DNA of 64,000 bases. It comes from Chryseobacterium tructae (lineage in GTDB: Bacteria; Bacteroidota; Bacteroidia; Flavobacteriales; Weeksellaceae). The stretch is taken from assembly GCF_030409875.1 (NCBI RefSeq), contig NZ_JAUFQR010000001.1, forward strand, positions 3,968,001 to 4,032,000. Reading direction: 5' to 3'. The position numbers were made by a program, and so were the translations under genes. The notes beneath the pieces are model-generated. The model searched no databases. It was not told the DNA's origin and saw nothing but the letters and a program-made list of their open reading frames with translations. Below are positions 1-8,589 of the stretch, piece after piece (position 1 is the first letter of the stretch; each line of letters opens with the position of its first letter).

Positions 1-1
1 C

Positions 2-3000
2 CTGCCAGCATTTTACTTTTCCAGTCCGCAGTCTGATTTTCTAGATTCACTTGTACTTACAGACTCTTACTATGTCTTATGTACGGGTGAAGTTAAGGAT
101 CCTTATAACGGAGAGCAACTTTCTAGAGGATTGAACTTCTACAGTGACTTTGATCCGCTAAACATCGTTGGCGTTTTTAATTCTGTTTTTAATAAATCGA
201 AAACATTCATTCTGAAAGGACAGATCCATATTCCTAACGATCAACAAAATATTCCGCCTGTCCCTAATCAAGAATTCCCTTGGGATATGTCTGATCCTGT
301 TCCGGGTATTAACTTAAGTGCAGACATAGGTATTGACATAGCCATTTCAGATAAACTAAAACTTACCAATACCAAGATAAGAATATACTCTCCCATCACC
401 AGTGAATGGCTGTTAAAAAACAATTCCTACCAACCGATAGCTTCCATTGAAGGAGAACTTGCTATACCTAGTTTAAATGTAAGTGTCACGGTAAATGCAT
501 ACTTAAATCCTGAGAAAAAAATCACCACTATCGTAGGCAGTTTTGATGGAGTATCTTTTAAAAATTTATTGGAGCTCACCGATCTAGCTAATGGAGATGG
601 CCTAGCACAGGTCTTACCTTCGGATATACAGAAAGGTATTAAAACCCTTGAAAAATTAACCCTTGAAAAAGCCAGTATTACTATTAAAAATGATTTGAGT
701 TCTTTGGGAATTACATCCATTTCTCTCGTTGTTGGATTACCTGGTCTCGCATGGTCTCCTATCGGCTCCTCTTTCATCGTATCTGATATTGATTCTGAGT
801 TCATTATCATTAATCCATTTCAGGCAGGACGAAATGTTTCTTTGGCACTGAAGGCAACTCTCACTGTAGCCAATGCCCCATTTTCTGTTCTTCTGCGAGC
901 CCCCAATTTTATGCTGACTGCAGAATTACAACATAACACCACCCTTTCACTCACTGACACTTTTAAAACCTATCTTCAGGATCTTCCGGCACCTCCCGAT
1001 CTCACTATAAATGACATGTCATTTTCCTCTGATCTATCACAAGGTTCATTTAACTTTGACATGACAATGGCCGATGATCCTGCATGGACATTAAGTGTTC
1101 CTAAACCACTAACCATTTTTGACGTCCGTGCAGAAGTTTCAAAAGGCACCGAAGCAAAAGCTGCTTTCTCAGGCTCTTTGGAGTTCGCAAAAATGTGATT
1201 TCTGTTTCCTACAATACTCCTGGAGATTTTATGATTCGTGGAGATTTTCCAAAGATCAATGTTACAGATCTTATCAGTGAACTCTGTGATAATACAATAA
1301 AATTCCCGAAGGGCTTCGACATTGAATTATTGGATTCTACTATTTTAATACAAAAAGTACAATCACAAGATACTTTTTTCTTTGCCACCCAGGTAGATAG
1401 CTATGGTGCTTTCTTATTTCAGGCTGTACGTGACAGCGGTAAAACAGGTCTTGCTTTTGGATTTCAATTGGGAAGTAAGGCATTAAGTTCTATCAACGGA
1501 CTTTCTATCCTTAAGCCTCTGGAAGATATATTCCAGCTCTCAGATCTTATGTTACTCGTGACCTCTGTAGATCCGAGTGCCATTACATTTCCTGATCTTG
1601 ATAAGTTTCAAAATCCATATATTAAAGCCAAAAAGATCTCTATTCCTTCACAAACAGGTAATAATAATGGATTTTACGCCTATGCCAATGTTGTATTTGG
1701 TTCCAATGGCGGACAGGGAACGCTTTCTAAATTATTCGGGCTTTCCGGTCAACTGGGAATGGTTTTATTTATAGGTGAAAACCCGGCTAAAAATGCTAAA
1801 TTCTTTATCAATCTTGATTTTAAAGGAAGTTCCGGGGTACTCAATGGCTGTACCATCAATGCTCAATTGGGTGCATTAATTGCAAACGGAGAACCGGGGC
1901 TATTTTTACTAGGTAATCTGACCACAAGCTTTGGATCACAAAAGGTAATTTTTACCCTTGAATTATTAATTGTTCCTAATGGGGCTTTTATTTCGGGTAC
2001 TTTACAGGGATCTACTCCTAGCTTCCACCTTACAGATTCATTGAGTATTACATTCAGCCAATTAGCACTTGAAGTGGGTATCGACTTAGAAGGAATTCCT
2101 AGTTTTGGATTTACCGGACAAATAGATACAAGTAATGGGTTTGATAGTTCTATTGCTGTATTTTTTGATTCAGCGGATCCGGCCAAATCGCTATTAGCGG
2201 GAGCGGTAAGTGATATCAGTTTATTTGATGTCGTTTCAGTATTTTCAAAAAACATACGTGAAGACTTACCGGGATGGCTTAAAGATATATTAAAAAGCAT
2301 TGCTGTTAAAGGGATGAATGCTTTTAGCATTGATAAAAGCTATTCTTCAGCATTGGATGATCTGGATTTAGAAAAGATCAGCTCAGCTTTTGCTGCACAC
2401 GGCATTACAGTTTCTAAAAACATACAGGAAAGTTTGTTGGTTGTCAATACCCGTGGTAGTATCTGGAGTTTGGCAATAATGGATAAAAATAATGGGATCA
2501 CTCATTATCAGTTGAAACTGAATGGAAACAAGATCGATGTAAATTTGGAAGCTCAATTATACCTTGCCCCTCAAAATACGGCAATAGGTAGTATTACGTT
2601 TCCACAAGGATTCAAAGCAATCGGAAATGTGAGTATTTTCGTCTTGCAATTGCAATCCAATACTGAGATTTTCCCTGACAAGGGTATTAAAATTAATGAA
2701 GAAGTCAATAGTATTAACTGGAATGTAGCCGGTATTGATCTCTTCAAGATTACCAGCGCAAGTGGCTCCGGAAATCCAGTTCTTTCCATGTCTACTTTTA
2801 CAGATAATACACAAAAGAATGATGATCTGAAAAACCCTCATTTCCTAATCGATGGAAAAGTAAGTTTCTTAGACATTAATGGGATTAGCATATATGTCAA
2901 CATCCGAAAAGAAGGAATTAATTTTGAAATAAAAGATAAATACTTTTTAGTAGATGTAGATGTACAAGGTAATTTTACAAAATTAGATGATTTCTCAGTA

Positions 3001-3855
3001 TCGGGATCTGCCGTTGTGGGCATTACTGAACTCAACCTGGGAGCAGCAGGAACAATACCTATCAATACAAATATTAAATCAAGCTTAGGTATTGCCGTAA
3101 CTACCATTTCTCAAAATTTAACGTTGAATGCCAATGCATCACTCACTGTAGAAATTCTGGGTGACTCCTTCAATTTAGTAGATGTAACCATCAGTATATC
3201 TCAGTCTTTCTTTAAAAGCTTACCGGATACGATTGGAAAACTCCTGATCGATGCAATCCTGAAAGAGCCTCTGAAATGGCTTAATTGGGTTAAAAATGGT
3301 TTAATAACTATTGCGGGTGACGTCGTACAGGTTTTAAAAGATATTTTCAAGGTTGTTTCCTGGAAAAATATCTGTGATCTGATGCAGCAGGTAGGTTATG
3401 CTTTTTCTGAAATTGTTAAAAGTATTGTTCATGTTTTTGGAATAGCAGCCACAGATGTATGGAATTATCTTATTTCGATCGCTGAAAATTGTGCAATAGA
3501 TGCAGTAAACCATTTAACAGGGTCTGCAAATCATTACACACTGTTTGAGTATTCTCAATCGTTCTTGAGTACCCTTGGAGGGACTGAGGATGCACAACGA
3601 TTATTATTCTTATACTACAACAATCAGGAAAGTCTACAAAACTCTCTTATGATCAATTCTGAAATCTGGAACGAATTTATTGCCCCAGACAATCAGAAAC
3701 TATTACAAATAAAGCCTGCAGAGACCACCATCATTTATTTAAACAAAATAAAAAGTGTTTCACCACATATGAGTAAGGATATTGATGAGGTCATCTCTAT
3801 TCTAGCGGAATATGAGCATTTGGAAGTGGATGTGTTTATCGAAAAACTAAATTAG
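2..3855 (+). CDS. Very large beta-rich protein of unknown function, 5'-partial, frameshift at about 1193
   Basis: The frame is open from the left window edge, so the gene starts upstream. It breaks at an AAAAA run (1189-1193) where a TGA appears, and the next frame continues from 1195 to 3855. One extra A gives one open frame of 1284 visible codons. The protein alternates beta-strand-like hydrophobic stretches with Gly/Ser/Asn/Thr-rich turns and has few Cys. The last 250 residues are more helical, with a Trp-rich amphipathic stretch near 3270-3480. I recognise no catalytic motif or named family and no membrane anchor in the visible part. It converges on the leftward T6SS cargo island. It could be a surface or structural protein or a large effector; the sequence does not decide. 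Confidence 0.75.
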
Positions 3856-3866
3856 TCATAGAAGAA

Positions 3867-3938
3867 TCATTTCTTCTCAGATTGAGAAAAAACAAAGGAA
3901 GATAACTGTAGTAGAACTAATAGTATAACTTTTTTCAA
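3867..3938 (-). pseudogene. Orphan signal-peptide stub
   Basis: Read from a TTG at 3938, the minus strand gives a short peptide with two Lys, a run of Leu/Val and an A-x-S-Q-like end (LKKVILLVLLQ...VFSQSEKK), then TGA. This is the shape of a flavobacterial signal peptide with no mature protein behind it. It lies between the large rightward gene and the leftward secreted-protein gene. It may be the 5' remnant of a lost secreted gene, or chance. Confidence 0.25.
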
Positions 3939-3954
3939 GACTGCATTCTTATAA

Positions 3955-4329
3955 TTATTCAGTTTTTTGTTCAAATTCTTTAAGAACAGTAAAATAATAT
4001 TTTCCTTTATTTTTTTGGAAATAAAGTTTATCACCAACAATGTTATTTCCAAGGAATGTTCGTTTGATGATCAGAGCATTTTTTTTACAACAATCCACGG
4101 TAACTTCTATAGGAACATGGTTCCAGTAATTAACCGTTTTTATGCTTACATCTTTACCGAGCCACTTATTTTCTTTTCTGTCTATGGAAACATAGGTACT
4201 GTCATCGGTAACTTTCTGATGCAGGACAATATTTACTCCTAATGCTTTGGTCCATATCTTTTTCTCCTGTGCTTTCATCAAAACACTCAATAAAATAAGA
4301 ACCAAAGTCATTTTTATTTTTATATTCAT
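3955..4329 (-). CDS. Small secreted protein of unknown function
   Basis: 124 residues. The N-terminus is a Sec signal peptide: Lys-rich start, a hydrophobic run VLILLSVLM, then a KAQ cleavage region. The mature part is basic, with a CC pair near residue 83, and has no motif I recognise. It starts 12 bp after the TPR protein gene ends and is probably the last gene of the leftward cargo operon. It could be an accessory or immunity protein; only the context suggests that. Confidence 0.65.
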   Translation of the reverse strand: MNIKIKMTLVLILLSVLMKAQEKKIWTKALGVNIVLHQKVTDDSTYVSIDRKENKWLGKDVSIKTVNYWNHVPIEVTVDCCKKNALIIKRTFLGNNIVGDKLYFQKNKGKYYFTVLKEFEQKTE

Positions 4330-4341
4330 TAAAAAGCTCTG

Positions 4342-5217
4342 TTATTTTATTCTTGTATAAACATATCCGGGAACTTTGCTTCTATCTTTTTTCTGAGTTA
4401 GGATTAAAGAAATATATTTTTTATAATATTCCTTTCCATTCTCTTTCTCCCCTGTATTCCAGTAACTGTCTGCTAAATTCAGATAAGCAACGGTTCTATT
4501 CGGGGATTTACTGATAATTTCCTTCAAAAGTTCAATAGCTCCAGTATAATTCCCATTATTTAAAAGAGCAAATGCGATATTATTGTAACTATCTACATTA
4601 CTTTGAGATAAGGAAAACTTCTTTTTAAAATCCAGCAATCCTGTTTTATTAAAACGTTCTGACAACACAGGATAGCTCAATAAATCTACATAAAGTTTTT
4701 TAAGATCCTTATATGGTTTTATGATTCCTTGATGATCAAAGAATGTCAAAGATTTAAAACCTTTAGAATCGATTTCCAAAGCTTCTGAATCTATATTTTT
4801 TAAGGGAAGATTAATATTTTTAGTAAGAATTTTAAAATTCTGATCTTCACATTCCTGACAAGGATTATAGAAATTAACATTTTTTATGTACCAATCTTTT
4901 TTATATAAAAGGTTTACAGCTCCATATAATCCGCGGTCACCTCCATAATGTATTGTGATCTCAGAAGGATTTGTATATCCTAGACTGGTATTTTTGAGAG
5001 CTGTAATCTCAGGTAATTCAAAACTACTGGTCTTTTTATTTCCAAAATGAACAGTAACAAGATTCTTTTCCAACACAACCTCATCCTGAAGATGATCAAG
5101 ATCCAGATCATAATAATTGGATTGTGCTGATAAAAAATTCAAGAAGAATAGGCAGGTAACTGATATTACTTTGAAGGCCTTATTTTTCAATTTTATCATC
5201 ATATTCATGAATTCCAA
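4342..5217 (-). CDS. Secreted TPR-containing protein
   Basis: 291 residues. A signal peptide (hydrophobic VTCLFFLNFLSAQ) ends near residue 32. The middle is a beta-rich domain with a CQEC pair near residue 120. Residues 210-275 hold two tetratricopeptide-like helix pairs, seen in NNIAFALLNNGNYTGAIELL and AYLNLADSYWNTGEKENGKE. TPRs mediate protein-protein contacts. The gene lies 26 bp downstream of the small secreted gene at 5244 and reads the same way, so it is probably part of the T6SS cargo operon. A role in binding an effector or its target in the periplasm is inference. Confidence 0.7.
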   Translation of the reverse strand: MEFMNMMIKLKNKAFKVISVTCLFFLNFLSAQSNYYDLDLDHLQDEVVLEKNLVTVHFGNKKTSSFELPEITALKNTSLGYTNPSEITIHYGGDRGLYGAVNLLYKKDWYIKNVNFYNPCQECEDQNFKILTKNINLPLKNIDSEALEIDSKGFKSLTFFDHQGIIKPYKDLKKLYVDLLSYPVLSERFNKTGLLDFKKKFSLSQSNVDSYNNIAFALLNNGNYTGAIELLKEIISKSPNRTVAYLNLADSYWNTGEKENGKEYYKKYISLILTQKKDRSKVPGYVYTRIK

Positions 5218-5243
5218 TTAATTACTTATTTTAAGACAGAGAA

Positions 5244-5678
5244 TTAAAAAATAATTTTCCCGTCATTAACCCATCTATTTTGCTTATTCCAGCTTCCTCC
5301 ACAATCTCCTTGCAATTCAGTCACCACTTTTCTTTTCGTAACATCAACAATCACACATAAATAATTCTCATACAATTTTTTACTCACACCGTCATCCACA
5401 TAACCTTTTGATATATAATCCAGTACAATGTACTTTTTATTAGGAGACATACTCAAGATCTGTCCACCTGAATAATTCTCATTGTCATATCCCTGTATTT
5501 TGTACTTCTTGCCTCCTTTTAAGATAAATGGTTTTTTATACATCTTAAATTCTTCATTATACTCACTAAAACCTAGCTTACAACTTTTCACTAAAGGAAT
5601 GAGTGGCAATTTATTTTTTGTTTGGGCCAGAATAGTCGTGGTAAATAATAATAGAAATATAATAATAGCTTTTCTCAT
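5244..5678 (-). CDS. Small secreted protein, candidate immunity protein for the muramidase-like toxin
   Basis: 144 residues with a clear Sec signal (AIIIFLLLFTTTILAQ) and a mature beta-rich domain. C99 and a CGG near residue 125 could form a disulfide. Its ATG overlaps the stop of the preceding toxin gene by 4 bp (5675-5678), so the two are translationally coupled. A small periplasmic protein coupled to a toxin that should act on peptidoglycan is the usual arrangement for a T6SS effector-immunity pair. I recognise no family; the immunity role is inferred from position. Confidence 0.65.
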   Translation of the reverse strand: MRKAIIIFLLLFTTTILAQTKNKLPLIPLVKSCKLGFSEYNEEFKMYKKPFILKGGKKYKIQGYDNENYSGGQILSMSPNKKYIVLDYISKGYVDDGVSKKLYENYLCVIVDVTKRKVVTELQGDCGGSWNKQNRWVNDGKIIF

Positions 5679-7063
5679 AATTTTGACTTTAAGTTTGTGT
5701 ATCTGCTACTTGCAGAAGTCATTGTATACTTTCCAGTGCCACGAAGCGGGCCATAAATTTCTAAAATTGCCTTTTCATATGTAGCATGATTTTCGTTCCA
5801 GTCTGCAGGGTTTTTAGATACCTTTTTATTGGCCGCAAAAAATTGATCAAGAGCATCTCTAAAACAATTTGAAACGTGTCCCGGTCTATTCACATCATGA
5901 TCCAAAACAGTAGCTTTTCCAAGTTTTGATTTTACAAAATCTTTGATATTATTGGTATAACCGGTAGGTTTTTTATTAATGGCAGCATGTAATCTTTTAA
6001 TAAAGTCAACGATCTGTCTTGCCTGAAAATCAGAATCTTTGCAGGCATTAATAAAAGGTTCTATAGGAGCACAGACCACCTTTTTTTTATTTTTAGCGGC
6101 AACAAATCCTTTTCTGATCAAAGTTTTTAAAGCACTTCCTGTTGTATCATTATAATATGCCTGATATTTCTTAATGGACGGTTTATTTTTTTGAGGAATT
6201 TCAATTTCTTTTACTTTCCATCCACAATTCTCAAAAAGATCTTTGAATTTATCGGGGAAATCCTGTTTAAACTCCCACATTTGTATAGGCAGCTCTCCAT
6301 ATCCTTCCGTTGTCATCGTTTTCTGCATGGCTCCAACAGTTAAAGCTTCACTATCATAAGATTGCACAGAATCCATATTTCCTTCATTTTCTGACATTGC
6401 CAAAATAATCTCTTTTTCCTCTGCTGTCACCTTTCCAGAAGAAACAAGTGTACTCCAATTCTTAAAAGATCCTAACTTCAGGGAGCCATCATACAATGGA
6501 CCGTATACCGATCCGTATTTAACACAAGTAACATCATTTCTATACTGAATTCCACATGTTTGTTTTTCGGGTACTGGCGCTCCTTTTGCCTCAATACTAT
6601 CCGGGTTATGAACCTGCCCGCTATCTGTAATTTTAATATCAACCTGCCCATAGGTACAAGGAATTGTACTTTGCTGCAACAATACGTGTTGTTCCTGAGA
6701 CTTATAGGTTCCTACTTTTTTCCATTCTCCTAATTTCATCACACTGGCACAAGGAAGTGCAGCATTAGGACTTTTAATACAGTTTCCTGTAAATACAAGA
6801 CTTTTAGGGTCTTTTTCTTTTACTGTTGCTGTTTTCTTTTCCTGAATGGTGGGGGTATTGTAATTTACCACCATTATTCCTTTGGGATTGGTACATAATG
6901 TACATTCCAAAGTCGCTGTATCAATGACAACTTTCAGGCCAGCCTCAGCCTTCTCTTTTTCGGCATCTGCTACACGTTTGTCATCCATCTTTTTCCTGTT
7001 ATCTGCTTTCTGCTGATCAGTTGTTGGAGCAGTATGATTCTCGCCGTTATTGGACTTACCCAT
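5675..7063 (-). CDS. PAAR-like (DUF4280-type) T6SS toxin with probable muramidase C-terminus
   Basis: 462 residues. Residues 1-45 are charged and helical. About 45-180 form a Cys-rich PAAR-like/DUF4280-type domain ending in SGQVHNPDSIEAKGAPVPE, which closely matches the same region of the zincin toxin at 8590. Residues 205-462 form a separate domain opening with SENEGNMDSVQSYDSEAL and then GAMQKT, an E-G-N...D-S...G-x-x-Q arrangement like lysozyme-fold peptidoglycan hydrolases, with the Glu as probable catalytic residue. The PAAR-like head would cap VgrG and carry the toxin. The gene overlaps its candidate immunity gene. The head assignment is fairly firm; the muramidase assignment is motif-based inference. 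Confidence 0.72.
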   Translation of the reverse strand: MGKSNNGENHTAPTTDQQKADNRKKMDDKRVADAEKEKAEAGLKVVIDTATLECTLCTNPKGIMVVNYNTPTIQEKKTATVKEKDPKSLVFTGNCIKSPNAALPCASVMKLGEWKKVGTYKSQEQHVLLQQSTIPCTYGQVDIKITDSGQVHNPDSIEAKGAPVPEKQTCGIQYRNDVTCVKYGSVYGPLYDGSLKLGSFKNWSTLVSSGKVTAEEKEIILAMSENEGNMDSVQSYDSEALTVGAMQKTMTTEGYGELPIQMWEFKQDFPDKFKDLFENCGWKVKEIEIPQKNKPSIKKYQAYYNDTTGSALKTLIRKGFVAAKNKKKVVCAPIEPFINACKDSDFQARQIVDFIKRLHAAINKKPTGYTNNIKDFVKSKLGKATVLDHDVNRPGHVSNCFRDALDQFFAANKKVSKNPADWNENHATYEKAILEIYGPLRGTGKYTMTSASSRYTNLKSKL

Positions 7064-7167
7064 AATAATGATGTTTTAAATGGAAATTGTGCTTCTTACT
7101 TTTATAAATCCTTATTCAAGCTGAGTCTTTTTGTGTACAAAGACTCTCTTGAACTCAGTAGACATTC

Positions 7168-7695
7168 TCACTTATTGCTTATAAGACTGTCATTTTTATA
7201 AATCACTTCCTTTATTGTATTTTGAGAATTTTCCAAATCATTGTATTTATAAATCTTCCAGACTCCATCTTTCTTTCCATTATTATAATTTCCTTCCTGA
7301 GATTTTTCTTTCCAATAGCCATCTTTCTTCGACTGTTTATTAAATTCTCCCTCACCATCAATTTTTTCAATAACTGTTTTACGAAAGATATATTTGCATT
7401 GATAGCATTGATCAATCCTGTTGATGTATTTGCCAATAGGTTGATCTCTTTTAAAATTACCGAATACGATGGTATCTGATTTTTCTATCAGAAGTATTTT
7501 CCCGTTTAATTCTCCTTTATACAAAGAATAGGAAAAGTTCATATTCGGAAAGATAAATTTTCCTGTCTTTTTTTGCCTGATATCGCCATAAAAAATATCC
7601 CCTTTGTAATCTACCTGTTGATATACAATAGGTTCACTTACACATGACACCATAAAAAGGAGTATAACGAGTTTATAAAAATTGGAATTCATCAT
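7168..7695 (-). CDS. Lipoprotein with MORN-like/YwqK-type repeats
   Basis: 175 residues. The signal ends in a lipobox (LFMVSC, Cys near residue 18), so an envelope lipoprotein. The C-terminal half has repeated strands of the form G-Y/V-W-K (DGYWKEKSQEGNYNNGKKDG, then VWKIY), as in MORN-variant/YwqK-type proteins. Some of these are annotated as antitoxins. It lies between the two PAAR-headed toxin genes, 104 bp upstream of the muramidase-like one. An immunity or accessory role is plausible but inferred. Confidence 0.65.
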   Translation of the reverse strand: MMNSNFYKLVILLFMVSCVSEPIVYQQVDYKGDIFYGDIRQKKTGKFIFPNMNFSYSLYKGELNGKILLIEKSDTIVFGNFKRDQPIGKYINRIDQCYQCKYIFRKTVIEKIDGEGEFNKQSKKDGYWKEKSQEGNYNNGKKDGVWKIYKYNDLENSQNTIKEVIYKNDSLISNK

Positions 7696-7707
7696 TTAAT
7701 TTTCTTA

Positions 7708-8034
7708 TTATTCATGTTGATAATAAAAGGTGGTTCCGGCAACAGAAGTATCTGGATATTCCATAATATTATCAATTGAACCCTTTTTGAACCTTATATT
7801 ATTATACAGATTAATCTTATTCTCCATTTCCTTTAAGCTGTCTTCATATTCCAGCTTTTCAGTCTTCAATTGGCTTTCTATCTCAGAAATTCTAGTTTCC
7901 CAATCTTTTTTATTTTTAACTTTTTCATTTCCAAAATCAAATGGATAACGCTCTGGTTTTCTTTATTTTAAGTCTTTTTTATAATTACCAATACGCTTTT
8001 CGAAATCTTCAAGGTAAATTTTCTGTTTTTTATT
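7708..8034 (-). pseudogene. Degenerate coding remnant in the immunity-gene region
   Basis: No intact ORF is present, but one minus-strand frame reads as convincing protein from 8034 to 7711. It gives YLEDFEKRIGNYKKDLK, an in-frame TAA at 7965-7963, then KPERYPFDFGNE and a charged coiled-coil-like stretch to a final TAA at 7710-7708. There is no start codon at the 5' end. The KPERYPFDF block resembles KPEDYHFDN in the lipoprotein just upstream, which suggests a decayed relative or a severed 3' end. Joining it to the upstream gene would need two added bases or one removed, plus removal of the TAA, so it differs from the single-A frameshifts elsewhere. Confidence 0.5.
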
Positions 8035-8584
8035 TTATGTTATCCTTTTGGGAATCTGGATTTTCAGGGTTAATTTTCTTTATGGTTTTTGGAAATTTAG
8101 AGTAATCTATTTTTTTTACTCTTTTCAATTCTGATGGAAACTCTATAGAAATTCGGTTCAAATTAGAATTATCAAAGTGATAATCTTCCGGCTTTTTGTT
8201 TTCCTTTCTATAGACATTGTTTTCTTTAAAATATCCCCCTAATAATTTAATATCAGTCTCTGATAAGAGTGTATAGTCAATTACTTTTTTTTGATTTTCA
8301 TCGGTATAGTAATAAAATTTTGAGGCTTTCCACAATGGAATGTAATCCAAATCACTTATTTTTTCTGTTTCAATATAGATAAAAGAGACAGGTTCTTTTT
8401 CTTTGTATACATAGCCATTATCGAAAGCTCTATAAATCGCTTTATCTTTATGTACCTCTAAAGTGCTATAGACATATTTAGAATTAATTTCTGATAAATT
8501 ATCGTTGTAATAATATTCATAATATTTTACAGAACTACATGATACTATTGTTAATAATAAAAATATAAAGAATATTTTTTTCAT
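8030..8584 (-). CDS. Small lipoprotein, candidate immunity protein for the zincin toxin
   Basis: 184 residues with a lipoprotein signal (FFIFLLLTIVSC, Cys16). The mature part is rich in Tyr, Lys and Glu and predicted mainly beta. No family recognised. It starts 5 bp after the zincin toxin gene ends and reads the same way, the usual place for a cognate immunity gene. The C-terminus (NPENPDSQKDNIK) runs straight into the degenerate remnant, so the true protein may be longer than shown. Confidence 0.65.
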   Translation of the reverse strand: MKKIFFIFLLLTIVSCSSVKYYEYYYNDNLSEINSKYVYSTLEVHKDKAIYRAFDNGYVYKEKEPVSFIYIETEKISDLDYIPLWKASKFYYYTDENQKKVIDYTLLSETDIKLLGGYFKENNVYRKENKKPEDYHFDNSNLNRISIEFPSELKRVKKIDYSKFPKTIKKINPENPDSQKDNIK

Positions 8585-8589
8585 CTTTT

